Source of the DNA: Desmodus rotundus
Taxonomy: Eukaryota > Chordata > Mammalia > Chiroptera > Phyllostomidae
Reading direction: 5' to 3'
Assembly: GCF_022682495.2 (NCBI RefSeq)
Contig: NC_071396.1
Location: forward strand, 17,915,735 to 17,979,734
DNA: 64,000 nt
The notes under the pieces are model-generated. The model was not told where the DNA came from. It was given only the letters and a program-made list of their open reading frames with translations, and ran no database searches. Shown piece by piece: positions 1 to 13,631 of the stretch; position 1 is the stretch's first letter; each line of letters begins with the position of its first letter. The translations under genes and the position numbers were made by a program.

Positions 1-3000
1 TGGCTGGGGAACCAGGTGTGGCCCCTGACACAAACCAGTTGGTCAGTAAATCTGCCACCTGCACCACCATTCTTTAAAATGTGATTCTGGCTCATCTTCC
101 TCTGACCAGAAGAGGGGATTGCCAAACAGAGATTTAGACACAAGGTAGTGGAAATAAAGGTTAAGGAGCAAGGCGAGCCCTGAATAAGCCAAGGGTGTTT
201 CAGGTGGAAGTCATAAGGAACTGCAAAGACGGGAAATGAGAATGGAACGGACACACCAGAGGAGACAGACGACCGCGCGGAAGCAGCTGGCTCCCGGAGC
301 TGCCTCTGGTCCTGAGTGGTCCGGTTCCTGGCCACATGCACCTTTCCCAGAAGCACTAACCCTCTCCCGTTAATCTGAGTGAGTTTCTTTTCCTTTACAA
401 AAACCATTTCCAGCATCCCTTCTCTTCCTGGGCTTGATTTTCTTGGTTCTCTCACTTGTCACAACAACCCTCCCCACCTGCTTGATTTGACTGTATTTCT
501 AGGTCTTCAACAACAGAGTGGCTACATTTTGCTTTGTACAAAGTTAACTAAAAAGACTCGGTCCCACATTTATGGTTGTTTTTAGGCCAACGCAGAAAAT
601 CATGTAACACGAGCTTGAACTGATGACTAGCTAAGCTAGGAGGTAATCACCTCACTTCATGAAATGCTTCACCCAAAACTCTCACATCCCTGAATATTGA
701 TTTGGTCATGACCTATAATGCCTTTCAGTGCCCAGAAGTCAGATTTAATATTTAGAAGTTCAATGCATTGACCACAGAGGAATTAAACATAGGTAAGTTC
801 ATTGATTTCTTTCCTATCTCTCCCATCTATTTGTTAAGTATTTCATCGTGAAATCATATCCAGGAGATTATGAATGTTCGTTCTGTTTATTTATGTTATG
901 TACTATAAATACCTTTATATGATACAACCAATGTCATGCCCTTCATATGAAAAGATGAAACAGTGCAAAATCCATTTCATGTTGCTTTCATACACCGCTC
1001 AAAGTCAGCCCACAGGCTGTTGTGTTTTTTTCTCTCTAATTTTCAAGGCACAGAATTCTTTTTGCTATTTGTTCTTGGATTTTGTTTACCCATATTATAC
1101 ACTACAGACTGTTTGCCGCTCATATTTCTCCTGGGCTCATTTCCTGCTTTTCATCGAAGCGATAAAGGGACAGGTTCACAAGTCTAATAAATGCCATCCG
1201 AATCCACACGGGCTACCACAAGGAAAGGTTCCGGCGTGGTGCTAAATTAAAATGACAAAAGCTCTAGTTAGACATGTACTATCTTAACTACGTAGAACAA
1301 AATGAATGCAAATACAACAAAGTATTAACAAAGTCTTTTCTAGGAATAAAACTAGAGATATTATTTCTCCTTCTCTCTGCATCTCCCACATTTTTATAGT
1401 GAGAATGAGTTGTGTTTTAGTTCAGAAAATAAACTTTATTAAACAAGTACAACACACTTATGTGGAGCTGATGAAATCATCATCTCTGCTAGTTGGTGTA
1501 TGACACAGTCGCCCTCGGTGACCAGCTGCCACCGAGAGTGCAGGCACGGCATTCTAACAGAGGGTGTCTCTGTGGGACAGCATCTTTAAAGCCACATGGC
1601 CTTCCAGTGGGATTCAGGTCATCTTTGTCATTGACTGGACTGTATCAGTATTGTCGCAGAAGTTCCGATGTGTGCTGATAACATCCTCATGCGTTGTCAT
1701 GAGATTTAGTTGATTCAACAGGAGAAGGAATTTTTAAAAATCTTTTATTATACACACACAGCCCTCATCTTTGTGGGCTTAAGTAATATAAGAGTTTAAG
1801 AGTAGAAGCTTAACACCCGTCCTGAGTCCCACAGACGGGGAAGGTGGCACACATGGCTGTCCAGGGACACCTGGCTGTGCTGAGTAGACGTGGCCCCACG
1901 CTAGCCCAGTCCCCAGCCAGCACAGCCCATCAGGCCAGGTGTCTGAGCTCAGGACCAGGAGCGGGGACAGATGGCAGAGAGGAAACGGGCTGCCCCACAC
2001 TCGGTGTTTTGGCTGCCTGGCACGTACTGAACTTTCATTGACCCGAAAGAAAATCCTAAATCTAGTTTCTGCCAACTCTCTTCAGGCATGGACCTAACTG
2101 AACCTCTTCTGTGGTTAGAATCTACTCTATACCTTTTATAATTAACTGTGTACAAATTAGGTGATTTACTACTACAGGCTTTGAGTCAGCCATTTACATT
2201 AAATCATTGTAACATTCATAACATCTCAAGGTAAAGCACATCTTACAAATAATGTCATAATAAATACCGGTGCCTGAGTTCAGTAATTCCATCATGTTAC
2301 AGCCGCCAAGGTGCACAGCATCCCGGGATAATTCCCCCTTCATTTGGCTTTTTCCTGGCTGGGATTTGCTGCATGCTGCATCAATATTTTCAATAAACCC
2401 AAAAGCTCAACAGGACTAAATGATATTGAGTGTTTTGGACTTGTATCACCAGTAAGTTATTGAAAAAAAAATAGCCTTCCTTAAACCATGAAATTAAATT
2501 CACCCTTCCTTTCCCTTTATCATTCAACACTTCATTCATTGTGACTAGGCGTGGCACGATCATATTAAACCACCTTAATTGTTCACACAGAAAGAATGGG
2601 CCGTGAAGATTCTCAGTGTGCTTTCTCGTGAGCGAACTCAAGGAGCAGGAAGTGACAAAGCACACCGCAGCCGCTGCTGCGATACACAGTCTCTGCCTTC
2701 CCTTTGCATAATACATAAATGATAAATAATTTTTATTGACTAATAAGAACTTAACATAAAAGGAATGAATCAAATTAAAATGCCTGCTGTACACTGAGAA
2801 ATCAATTAATGTTTGCAAAAAATAAAAGAAGATGAATAAAATTTCAAGAAGAATATTTTGGGGAGCAAAGTGACATAGATCAGGTATTATGTTCAAAAAA
2901 ATTCAAACTTAAGTCATAAAAATGAACACTTTAAAAGTCTAAATAGTTTCTACCTCTAGCGATTATTTTGTCTCTTCTTTTCCAATATGTTTAATTACTT

Positions 3001-3064
3001 CTCCCCCACATTAGCTCTTAAAATGATTCATATATGATATTAACTTGCTTAAGTATTGTTTGTG
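1..3064. other. Unassigned intergenic sequence
   Basis: I see no supported gene here. Open frames are short and scattered over both strands. The longest (168 codons on the minus strand, 2390-2896) is rich in Phe, Leu and Asn codons, as expected of chance translation of AT-rich DNA, and matches no family I recognise. I could not place the sequence in a specific repeat family; some of it may be heavily decayed repeats. Confidence 0.5.
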
Positions 3065-3180
3065 GGGCTCCTCACTAGAATATAAATTTCATTAAGCCAC
3101 AGAAGTTGTAAGTCTGCTTCATTGCTATTTTTCCAGCACCTAGAACGAATCATAAGTACTCAATAAATATTTGTTCTCTC
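3065..3180 (+). repeat. L2 LINE 3' end fragment
   Basis: The stretch has the layout of the 3' end of the ancient L2 LINE: an 'actagaatataaatttcatt' segment, a 'ccagcacctagaacgaatcat' segment, then 'agtactcaataaatatttgtt'. That order and spacing match L2 in sense orientation. L2 has long been inactive in placental mammals, so this is a fossil. The boundary is approximate because no target duplication is visible. Confidence 0.7.
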
Positions 3181-4644
3181 TCCCTCTTATCAACATACAC
3201 GTGACAGATTCCAAGATGCCTGAATCTACTTGGGTGATAATGTCATGTGGCTCCAAGTTTCCTCATTGAGATGTGGCTGTTTCTGAAGACTGTCTCCATT
3301 CACATAGCAAAATGTACCTTGGAATTTCTCTCTACCCTCTTTTTGCCTGGCAATATGTCTCTTGTAATCTGTTTCCAGACAAGATGTGAGATATGACTGT
3401 TGAATTATTAGATACAAGATAATTATCACGTTTGAAGATTATGCCCACAAAGGGCTAAATAATCATTTAGTTTCAACTTGGAGAAGGAATGCTGGAATGA
3501 CAAATTCCAAGCCTGCCTGGGCATCAGAATTGACCAAGGGAGGTTTATTTAAAAACAAAAACAGTGGGGGCAAATAATAAGTTATATAAATAATGTGTTA
3601 TATGTTATGTGATCTGATAAAAAGAAAGAAAGAAACTAAACAGGGAAGAAAAGAAGCAGGAAAGATGAAGGAGGACAGCTCATTGCTTCTTGTGTAGGCC
3701 GGGCCAGGCGTGGGGGCTTAAATACACTACCAGAGACTCACACACAAGATAGTAGGCAGTTGAATTAAAAACACAGGGCCAGGGGCACTAAAAGGAGATA
3801 AACGTAAAGGCAACCATTAAAAGAAAATACAAACTCCCCTAAATTCCGTAAGACTTTTTTAACAAAATAAAAAATAAAAGCACATTATACAAAGAAACAC
3901 AGCAAACATATCTCACAACTGTAAGAAAACATGTGAGAGGATCCCTTGTAAAGTATCTCTTTTCTGACTTTTTCCGTGAAACGCTGCCTAAGCAGTGTCG
4001 CCCCAGCGGCAGGGCCTCCCCCACACAGATTTGCCTCTGATAACCCCATGCCAAGCACGGACTTTCTTGAATAGATGGCTGATTTCATGACCAAGGCCAT
4101 CTCAATGGGTCGCGGGACAAACAGACTTTCAATGCCATGTCAAAGGGCAGAGCGGCTGGCTTGAAGGGGCTCCCGGTGGCTGAGATAATAATTAGAATAT
4201 GAAAAAGAATAGCAGAGTATAACACAGGAAATCCATTGGATAAGCATGAGTACATAATAGCACTCACAAAAGCCAGAAAATTCTCATTTTTCCCACTATT
4301 CAGAGGCTATTAAACCAATTCCTCAATTTGAAAATTGGTAATTAAAGGGAAAGAGGCAAGCAGTTACTGAGAACTGAATTTCAGGATAACCAGATGCCCC
4401 TGTTGGCAAGAAAAGGTATTTAGAAGAATTTTTTCTAGTATTTATTCTAGTTAATAAATGTATAAGAAATTATATCTTTTTTTAAATTTTAATGAAATTA
4501 ATTTTAAGACAAAAAATTGATGTTAAAACCATTAGGTGAATGGGTGACTGGAAATAAGCACAGAGCTTGATTCTATGAGGAGGAAAACAAGAAAAAAAAA
4601 AAAACCCAGAAACTGACTAAATTCAGCTACTATTTTGAAAGTTA
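3181..4644. other. Unassigned intergenic sequence with a possible MER5-like trace
   Basis: No gene is supported. Positions about 3490-3570 (containing 'cctgcctgggcatcagaatt' and a following 'ggaggtttatttaaaaa') resemble the MER5 group of hAT DNA transposons, but only weakly. An AG-rich stretch at about 3620-3670 is low complexity. Overlapping minus-strand frames at 3839-4267 look like chance. Confidence 0.35.
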
Positions 4645-4868
4645 GAGCCCTGGCTAGTGTGGCTCAGTGGATTGAACGCCAGCCTGTGAACCAAAGTGTC
4701 ACTGGTTCAATTCCCAGTCAGGGCACATGTCTAGGTTGTGGGCCAGGTCCCCAGAAGGGGCCACATGAGAAGCAACCACACGTTGATGTTTCTCTCCCTC
4801 TCTTCCTCTCTCCCTTCCCCTCTCTCTGCTCTCTAAAAATATATAAATAAAATGTTTAAAAAAAAAAA
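4645..4868 (+). mobile_element. VES SINE (bat tRNA-derived SINE)
   Basis: This is a complete SINE. The head 'gccctggctagtgtggctc' carries a pol III A box (TGGCTCAGTGG, about 4660-4670) and a B box (GGTTCAATTCC, about 4704-4714). A CT-rich segment and an A-rich tail follow. Both ends carry an 8-bp duplication, GAAAGTTA, at 4637-4644 and 4869-4876, as expected of L1-mediated insertion. VES is non-coding and depends on L1 proteins in trans. The frame running through it is incidental. Confidence 0.92.
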
Positions 4869-4876
4869 GAAAGTTA

Positions 4877-5804
4877 ACCTTAATGATAAGCTAGTAAATA
4901 TATTCTATTAGCATTGCTTGAAATGAAAAACTGATAGCTTTTAGATTTTCATAATTAGTGTTGTATCTCCTTGTGTAAATTTAATTAACATGATGTTCTC
5001 CTCTATGATTAGGATCCCAGTAAAATCCTATACGTACCATCTTCTTTGGGGGCCACAGTTCATACTCCCCTATGAAAGCCCAACAGTAAAACTTCATCTT
5101 CAATCTTCTTCACCTTGACAATTGGCAAAACTCAGTGCTGGGGGATGTGGAAAACCTCTACAATACTTCCAGGCATCAGTTGATGCTGTTTGGTGCTCTG
5201 TGTAGCAAAGCACTGAAACTAATTAACAACTGCTGCGTTTCATCCTGGGACAGGGACTGCATACCAATGGCGTTGCAGGAGTGAGTCACACCCACTCTGT
5301 GATACAGAAGGCAGTGGGATAAGAAATTACTGCTGCACGCAGCTCTGATGGCCGCCCCGCAGTGCAGGCTCCCACGGCCTGGCTGGGAGATGATGACGCA
5401 GGGATAAAGAAATTTGGAATATCAGTTTTCAGGAATGCCTGTCCCCAGCCTTACTTTTGTTGCAGATTCTACTCAGAAAGCCAGCAGGCAACTGTTCTCA
5501 GACCAGCATTATTAACCTGCACTCTGGCCCCACCGTGTCCAACCGAAACTTCTGATTCACGGTGATACTCTCCTCTCACATCCTTCTTTCCAAATTTAGG
5601 CTATCATGTTAACCTTCTATACTCTTATATTAATTTTGGTTCTTCAACTCTAGACAGTCTTCTGTTAGTCCCCATTAGGTTGCCATTCCAACTGCCTCTC
5701 CTTCATCCTTCCATCTTGTCACCAAAATTTTAAATTCTGTTATTGAGCTTAACATTTACTCCTTATCTTTAACCATATCTAAGTCTTTCCTGTTTGATCC
5801 ATAG
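4877..5804. other. Unassigned intergenic sequence
   Basis: No gene or confidently named repeat is visible. Frames are under 70 codons. Confidence 0.4.
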
Positions 5805-6225
5805 GTTTGCAGCAGTCAACTTTAGATGTCACTTTGGCTAGGCCACATGGGCGGATCCTTGGTCAAATGCAGGTTTGGATGTCACTGTGACGGTTTTTCC
5901 TACAGAAAGAAAACATTTAAATCAGTAGACTTTGAGTGAAGCGGGTTATTTTCTGTAATGTGGGTGGGTCTCATCCAATCAACGGAGGAGAAAAGACTGC
6001 CCCAGATGCCTTGGCCTGACTCCAGCCTTGGCTCTTCCCTCGCCTCCAGCTTCTCCGCCCGCCCTGCATAGTCCAACTTGCCAGCCCAGCAGTCTTCTGG
6101 ACCAGTTCCTTAGAGTCGATCTCCTTCTCCCTCTCCCTCTCTCTCTTGCTCTCTCTCTCCCCACTGCTCTTCCTCTCCCTCTCTTTGATATTTTATTCAA
6201 ATTTAGTGTAACTGACCAGTAAGCA
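5805..6225 (+). repeat. Ancient mammalian LTR-like repeat
   Basis: The sequence follows a repeat pattern I recognise from many mammalian genomes: a 'ggtcaaatgcaggtttggat' segment, 'acatttaaatcagtagactt', 'gtgggtgggtctcatccaat', then 'ccttagagtcgatctccttc' and a CT-rich run. I believe it is an old LTR of MaLR/ERVL type but cannot name the family. The CT-rich tail at 6120-6185 explains the low-complexity Leu/Pro and Arg-rich frames on the two strands. Confidence 0.5.
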
Positions 6226-7749
6226 TGGCAATATTTTTGATACATAGTCTAAGCACAAAGTACATTCAATCCATCAGAACATCATTTATCTCTAATATTG
6301 GCCCCGTTTCAGTCACAATTTTTGGTAAAATATAACCCAAAATAGCAATAAATACAAAGCTTTCAAGAAAATGTTACGAGTGTATTAATCACAGTCTACA
6401 GTCCAGGCGAAATATAACTGATATCCTGCATCACCTGTCATGATTCAAGGTCATCGTAACTCCTTCAACCATGACAACTGAATGCCTCACTTCACGGCGT
6501 CATAATAATTCTTCATAATCTGGTTTAATTCCCTCCCCTGAATAGTGCTTTACATAAGCACAAGAACTCCTGGTTGGTCTTTATTCAGTAGCTGGTACTG
6601 TCTGTGTCTCTTTGAGAGAACAACAGACAATGTAGGGAGACCGCTTGGAGACCCCATCCTCTCTGCTCTTCCTGCTGTCCCCACGAGTGAGCCACTGAAG
6701 TTCCAGCTGAGGCCCCAGGGGCCTGCCGTATCTGGGGGCCCAGGTCCTGTGCTGTATCTGGGGGCAAGACACTAAGACCCCAAGCACAAACCCTCTGGAA
6801 AGCAGAGTGGAGTTTTCATGGTTTCAGGAGACAAAGATGAGATGAGTGGCTGGGGGTGGGGAAAGGGGTGAATCAGAAAACCCTCCTGGGCCGCAGAGGC
6901 AAACCTTGGAGAACCAGAGTCATTGAAGAGACGGGCAGAGCTCAGGTGCCCATCAGCCATGCGTGATTACTGATTGGCGAGCCAGGCCAACCTGTGACTC
7001 TGGGATGGATGTAAACAGGACACTTTCTGGTTTGACTTCCCTCTGTAGGTGAACAGGCAGCTTCTCCTGCCTCATTAGGCAGCTACTGAGAGGAAGTAAC
7101 AGCCACTGATACAGCCTGGGAGCAGATGGCCAGCTCACCCTCTTCTCCAAACGCACACAGGGCATCTCAGCACTCTGCCCTGCTCTCAAAACCCCCAGAG
7201 TGTGACCTCTGGAGCCCACACAGAGGGCCGGGCTTCAGGAAGAGACCTAACAGATCCCCTTCAATGCGGCGTCTGCGACATGTCATCAGAGAATCACTGA
7301 CTACGGGGGGAAGGGCTTCTTCACAGTGAGAGTGGAAATAAACTCTTTCCCAAGCCAAGTGCCTGACCTTAAAGGTTTAGATCTTCTTCCTTCTTCCAGG
7401 TGATGCATTTATATTTTAGAGAGATCAGAAAACATGCATGTGGTCATACAGCGACCGCTAGGTGTGACCGTCAAAATTTGTCTGAATTCATATCCGTACA
7501 TTTTCTGTTACAAAACAGTGCATCACGAAGCTGCCGATACCAACTCATTATTGTTTCAAGTGCTGGAAAGTATGCGAATTTTAGTCCTGCCCACATTCAA
7601 AACCTAGAATGCAACCCAGGGAGCAGCAGGACAGAGCCAGCGTGCGTGGGGACCGAGGCTCTGGCAGAGAGGGTCTAATGCTGAGGATCTGGGAGGACAC
7701 ATGGGAGCAGGAGGCGGTTGGGCCAGGGAGGGTGTGATGTGACAGGGAT
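6226..7749. other. Unassigned intergenic sequence
   Basis: Several overlapping frames of 60-92 codons occur on both strands in this moderately GC-rich stretch. None shows a recognisable domain, and none is bounded by convincing splice sites. I see no gene. Confidence 0.4.
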
Positions 7750-8130
7750 GGGTTAGAATAGGCTGGATTATGCTGAGTAACAAGTACCCCCGCCACAATA
7801 CAGGGCCTTAATGCCACACAGATTTATTTCTTTTCCGTGGTCACCATGAGTCAGCTTGGGTCCCATTGGTTTCCCAGGCGCTAGGATGATCCAGTGACCA
7901 TGACCTTGAAGTATGCAGATCACCAAGACCAGGGTTAAAGGCTTGGCTCCCACAGCCTCTTCAGGAAGACCACACATACCCCCCAAGCACATTAAATTGG
8001 CTAAAACAAGTCCTGCAGGCACCCCTAACTCATAGTGTGGGAGGGAAGAGGTGTGGTCCTACTATGTGCCTGCTGAAAGAGCCAGAGTCTCTAGAATACC
8101 GATGAACAGCCCTCATGAAAGCTCATTTGA
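7750..8130 (-). repeat. Antisense LTR-like repeat (MaLR-type, tentative)
   Basis: The plus strand reads 'aggctggattatgctgagta', 'gccacacagatttatttctt' and later 'gaggtgtggtcctactatgt'. In this order they fit the reverse strand of a widespread old mammalian repeat that I associate with MaLR-type LTRs. Divergence is high, no target duplication is visible, and the orientation is inferred from the recalled consensus. Confidence 0.4.
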
Positions 8131-8204
8131 GTGTTGCTGTCATTGTCACCAAAGTGACCAAACTGCCACCTGTCTGACATGAGCGGTAAGAAGGAAAGCT
8201 GTCA

Positions 8205-8300
8205 TGTATCCAATCCCTAATATGCAGGATGCGCACGCCTGGGCCCTTTCTAAATTCCGCATGATTACCCCCACGTTTCAGGGGAGAATCCAGGACTCTG
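8205..8300 (-). repeat. MIR SINE fragment (tentative)
   Basis: The segment reads 'gcatgattacccccacgttt' followed by 'caggggagaatccaggactc', resembling the reverse complement of the MIR core ('...cctcatctgtaaaatgggg'). It is short and diverged. Confidence 0.4.
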
Positions 8301-11300
8301 ACAGGTGAAGAAAAGGCTCAGACCATGTATTAAGAACTTGTATGTAGCTTCCATGCTGTCTGGAGTCTTTGAAATGAGGACACAACAAAAGAGAACAAAT
8401 GTGGAGCAGGGGAGTGGAAAGGAGAGAGATAATGTAGAAGAGAGATTTGTGACTTCCTCAAAGTGAGGTTTCAATAGATAAGAGCGGGGTTGGGGGGGTG
8501 GGGAGTTCCTGCCAAGTTTGTTCCTAGTCTTAACCCTCAGGCGTGAGGTGGGGACGGAAGCAATGACTAAGGCAGCCCTATGAATTAATGGTGAGTCTAT
8601 AGATCAGCTTTGTTGTCACATGGCCCAGAAATCACATCACCTTTATGTGCATACCACCTGGTAAAGGTGACACTCATCAGAGGCAACTCCTGGGAGGGAG
8701 GGTTGTGTCCCTGTGTGGGGGTCAGTGCCCCTGTGCCCTCCACCAGGTGGCTGATCTGGTGGGGGTCCAGCCGGGCTGCACGTCACCCACATACTCCGAG
8801 ATGCGCCCGCGTGCCTGCCCACATGCACACCCGCATGCACAGAGCTCTCCCAGAGCCCACAAGAGCACTGAAGCTGCAGGAGGTGGGGGCTGGAGTCCTC
8901 ACCATTGTCATCACCACTGTAATAAAACAGGAGCTAAAATCCACCATGTTTGCAGGCTCAGACGGTGACACCCTATCTCTGCCTGATTGTGGAGCCACCT
9001 GGGAGACAGACGATGGAGGTGCTGGGACAGAGCAAAACATCAACTCCACTCACAAAAAACCAAGTGGAAGACCTGAGCAGCTCTTTGGGAGCAACGGGAT
9101 TATGGGAACTCTGCCAACCCTGTTCCCACAGGCCACCCCAGGCCTTGCCCCCAGGGGCCGGCCCCCCTCACAGAGCTCGGCCAGCTCCCGGAAGCCTGGA
9201 TGGAGGATGAGCTGCTGGGACTGTCCCTCTACTAGACCTCGGAGGAGGGGACCAGGGGTAGGAGGCCACAGAGAGGAGCAGGTCCGAGAACAACAGGCCA
9301 GCAGCACACTCACCGGGTCCCACACACGGCACAATGTTGTCCCCAGGGCACCTCGTGTCTCTTCTGCAAGTCTGTGTGGGCTGTGCTTCTGCCATGTTCC
9401 CCTGCGGACACGGACGCCTGTCTGAGTTCACCAGCGAACTCAAATAATGATGTGACTGGTAACAGTTGGGGAGGGTAGTTGGTTTTGTGGTGTAATCAAT
9501 ACCCAGCGTTTCAATGGGCACGTGGATACCGAGACACGTGATGACGCTATTGAGGGTCCTGGGGGGAAGGAGGAGAACTCAACCAGGAAACGGTCCCAAG
9601 GATCAGCTCTGCACAGTAACACTGGGGTGAGGGGGGTGCAGGAGACTTCTGCTTTGTTATTTCACAATTTGCTGAAATATTAGGACTTTTCACCACATTC
9701 ATAGTTGTTTCTATAATAAGAATATGGTAAGAGATCTGTAGCTGGCAACACCAATTCCACAGAACTCTGAAGCCCATGCTTTTACCGTGTCCTCTGCTGT
9801 CTCCAAAGCAGGACCAACCTGCAAGTAACTTCTCTGCCACAACCATCACCCCTGTGGGACAATGTCACACACTCACCGGACATTCCTAGCACAGGGCTGG
9901 GAGTGGGGGAGGGGAGGTGGCCTGGCACCTCAAGGGTAAAATTGTGGACTTGTTGGTGAGTCACCATATGAGAGTCAACATCTCTAAAATAAGTACCTGA
10001 AGGACAATGGTGGCTGCGTAATGCAGCAAGCCCATCAGCACAGGTGTCCCTGTGAGGGTGTGACATCGGAGCTCCTCGTGTGTGAAGTGCGTAAGGACAG
10101 ACAGTGTAGTCGGTGGTGCAGCTGGTGCTGCGGAACCTCCCTAATCGGTGACCAGGGGACTGACCTTAAGTCGCTGTGTAAACCTGCAACGAGCTCTCTC
10201 CCCTCCCTCAGGGAGCCCCTGCCCTCATCCACTCCCAATCCCATCGCAACGGCCAACATGGCACCATCAAAGTGAACTCAGCTACCCCTCAATTGCTCAG
10301 TTAATTGCCCTCATTTTTTCTATAAAAGGTAGGGAAATGGAGAAAGCAATGCTTTCAGTCCTACGTAACTTAGTCTCCAGTCTCTTTACCACAGTTCTCA
10401 GCAAATAGAATTTATGACTCCGCCTTCTTCCTCTGCCAGCCCTGGGGGGTAGGTGGTCTTTCTGCACTGAGGTGCTGTTGGCATAATTATGCACTTGATT
10501 ATTCTCGGATAGACAGCCAACACTGGGAAGGGAAAGCTTGGTCTCCCTCGTGGATTGGTCCCAGAGACCTAAAGATCCCCACTGATCTCATGGGGACATC
10601 CTCCAGGGACTCCTGGAGGCTGGGAGAGGATCCACTGGAAACCCTAGAGAAACACTTTTGACCTCCAAACTATGTTTTCCTCCTGCTCAGGGAAATTTGC
10701 CTCTCTCATTGTGTTCCCTTCTCTTTGCATGAAAATCCTCCTCTTCAAATTTCTTCCAAAAGATTAGATGGAGAAGTGCTGACTCGTTTGAATTGCACGC
10801 CAGCTCAACCTCCTTCACACTAGGCAACTGAGACAATGTTACAGAAGCTGGGGTGGAGACTAGAGAACCCCTTACCACAGGCTCAGTGTATCCCCAAGAA
10901 AATACAACTATTCGGGAGTCTTGTACCGATGGAGCATTCAGGGCATGAGGCCTGATGAAAACGTAGAAGAAACGATGCTACATCTTTCCCTTCCCTGCCA
11001 TGCGACCCCCTATTGTGAGCACTCACAAGCCCTAGGGACCGCTTGTGACAGTGTGTCCCCTCACACCCTTCCTTCTTCTGGGAGAGCTCTTCCTGCCGCC
11101 TCCTGTCCGCAACAGCCTCCAGGCTCTTGCCAGTTCTGACCCACAGGGACACATTCATTGGTCACGACCCACACTGGGCCTCTCTAGCACCTTCCTGTCT
11201 TGGCCGTCATTGATTGGTCTAGGGTTGGACACCTTGGCAAGCTGGACGAATGAAATAGCTCCCCTGGGACCTAGGAACTTCGGGTCCCCTTCTCCAGGGC

Positions 11301-13249
11301 TGAGAACCACAAAATGTGGATATCAGAAGTCATTATGGCCACGTTCCCCACCACAGCTAAGAAAGTTGCTCAGTGGATGAGAATTAAGCAAATTGAGAGG
11401 AACGGCAGCCCATACTGGTGACAGGAATACTCTGGAGGTGTTCAAGCCCCTGATTTTAGATGTTCTGAATATCCAGCTGTATTTCAACCCCTCGTACAAA
11501 TACATGAAATAACCACAGGTGCTTATAGTAAATTCATCCATGTTTTTCAAAGCTTGAGTTGAAATTTAGCATTTGTAACCAAAATGGTTACAACTGTACA
11601 AACACTGAAATGTGAATATCCCAATGGCCTTGCAATATGCAATGATTTGTATGTTTGTGATAAACTTTTAATTGACAGCATCCTTTTGGCTCTCCGCAGG
11701 ATGGATGATCACCCAGAAAGAAGTCCTTTCTAGAAAAGTGACCCATATAACCGTTTTTCTACATAAGTCCTTCATGAGATAAAGATGATGTTGTCACCAA
11801 TGTTATTGATGGGACCCTCAGAAAGCTGGAAACTGAGATATTCCAAACCAAATTCTCAAGTTACGCATTTTTTTCTACCCAAAGTTTTTTCTTACCCACT
11901 AACTTGTTTATAATAAGCACGCTTCTGGTTTGAGGAACCTCAACACACATACATATTATAGTCACTGCAAAATTATTTCCAGAAAGCAGTCAATTTTGCA
12001 ACTAGCTTAGCCCGCGTCAAATCTGGCTGGGGCTTGCTTCATCGCTGCAAATCTTGGGGGAGTGCTTATTTCACGGGTGCAGGTGGCACTGGCCCCCGTG
12101 AACCACAGGTCACTCATCAGCCCTGTGTGTCCATCAGGAAAGAGAAGGCCAGACAGCCAGCTCCCGCACCAGCGGTGCCTGTGATGACCTCAGAGGCGCT
12201 GTCACAGCTGCCCACTCAGAGGCTCCTGTCAGGAAGTACAGCTGTCACAAAAAATACGCCTGGAGGTGTTTATAGCTGGGCATCCGCGCCCTGGGACAGA
12301 CCATCTGCCCTTCCCCATTCTCTTCACTCTCCATGAGACCAGCGGCCTCAAAGACAAATGGAAGCAGAAACAGGGATCACTGGGGTGAATGAGACTTAGT
12401 GACTTTGACACAGATGAAAGGGAACCGGAATTATTTCTCCTGAAGGGAGAGAGAGAACCTAAGCATTACAAACAGCCATCACCGACAAGGCTCACAGGCC
12501 CATCAAAGGGGGGTCAGGCTCTGGCCGCCCCCGCCGGCTCTGGCTTCGGTGAGAGTACCGACTGGTCTGAACTGAAGTGGCAGATACATCCCTGAGGAAC
12601 TGACTCAAAGACATTTTATTTAAAACAAACCATTGCATTTTTCTAACCTGAGAGAAGTTTTTTCAGGGGGAAAGAAAAGCCAAGTTAAATCAGGCACTGA
12701 CATTAAAATGGATATTCTCCAAAGCAGTTTCTCAAACAACTAGACATGTGCAGGGAGACAAAGGACTTGGCCTTCTGGCTGGTGGCAGGTAGGACCCGGG
12801 TGACACAGGAGGTTAATGACTTGCGTTTTTATCTACTTCAGCCAGCAAGGCTTCTCATAATGTGTTTGAACGCAAATGAAAATTGGGCTGTCCTAAAGTC
12901 CTCAGTAGTAGGGAGTGGAGGGAAGGAAGCATTCTGGTGTGTACTCACACACACACACTTCACTGACAGCTCACAACTCTGAACAAAGATCGGGCTGCTC
13001 AGGGCGTCCTTACCGATCTGTTCACACTGAACACACATCACAGATTCCCCCGGCTCCTGAGGCAGATGGGAGTTTCGTAGATTAGAAGTTTACTTGCTAT
13101 CCCCAGGTAATGAACAAGCATTTCTCCATAGCCAACTGGCTCAAATAAGGACTTAGGGAAAGGAAACAGTGTTTCAAAAAAAATACACAGTCTTCCTCCA
13201 GTGCACCCCCCAGGTGGGGGTGCCCTCAGCGTTTAAACAGACTGGGGGC
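8301..13249. other. Unassigned intergenic sequence, partly GC-rich
   Basis: No gene is supported over nearly 5 kb. The longest open frame of the window is here (8610-9425, plus, 271 codons), in GC-rich sequence with overlapping frames on both strands. Its translation is rich in Pro, Arg, Ser and Thr with no family resemblance. I treat it as a compositional frame. A (CA)-rich patch lies at about 12945-12960. I could not name any repeat here with confidence. Confidence 0.4.
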
Positions 13250-13560
13250 TTTCTCAGTCCTGACTCAGTTCTTCTCCACCTAAAGAACCTTGATCTTATT
13301 CTTAGTCCTCCCCCCTCCGCACCCCAGCAGAATCAAACTTCTCCCTCTCCAGTAGCTTCTTTCATTTTCCTTCTAGATACAATCTCGCCCAGTTTACAAA
13401 CACCATGACCTACCTTTGACCCGTTTCTCCCCATCCCTGCCTCTCAAACTGCTCGCCAGGTCTATCAACCCACAGTTCAGATGCGTTATGAGCCTCCTCC
13501 CATGCTCTGCTCACTTCTATGGCAATAGTCTGCTCTCCCACCCACCCAACATACACGCTT
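13250..13560 (+). repeat. L2 LINE fragment (tentative)
   Basis: Pyrimidine-rich sequence containing 'gacccgtttctccccatccc' and 'ctgcctctcaaactgctcgc' resembles the L2 reverse-transcriptase region in sense orientation. The reading frame is destroyed. The match rests on word order and composition, so the assignment is moderate. Confidence 0.45.
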
Positions 13561-13631
13561 TTTATAAGGATGTGAGGAAAAGACTCAGATATACAGACAC
13601 CGAAGTTTAAAAACTTCCATTTATAAAATAA

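Noticed and set aside
2390..2896. 168-codon minus-strand frame with hydrophobic stretches that could suggest a membrane protein
   Set aside because: The hydrophobic residues come from T-rich codons in AT-rich DNA. There is no domain or gene context.
4635..4850. 71-codon plus frame beginning in a tRNA-like sequence; possible tRNA gene
   Set aside because: The tRNA resemblance is the pol III head of a VES SINE with an A-rich tail and TSD, not a functional tRNA.
6120..6190. Arg/Gly-rich minus-strand translation resembling an RNA-binding RGG region
   Set aside because: It is the reverse of a CT-rich simple tract at the end of an LTR-like repeat.
8610..9425. Longest open frame of the window (271 codons, plus)
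   Set aside because: GC-rich sequence with simultaneous frames on both strands, Pro/Arg/Ser/Thr-rich translation, no domain and no exon signals. A compositional frame is more likely.
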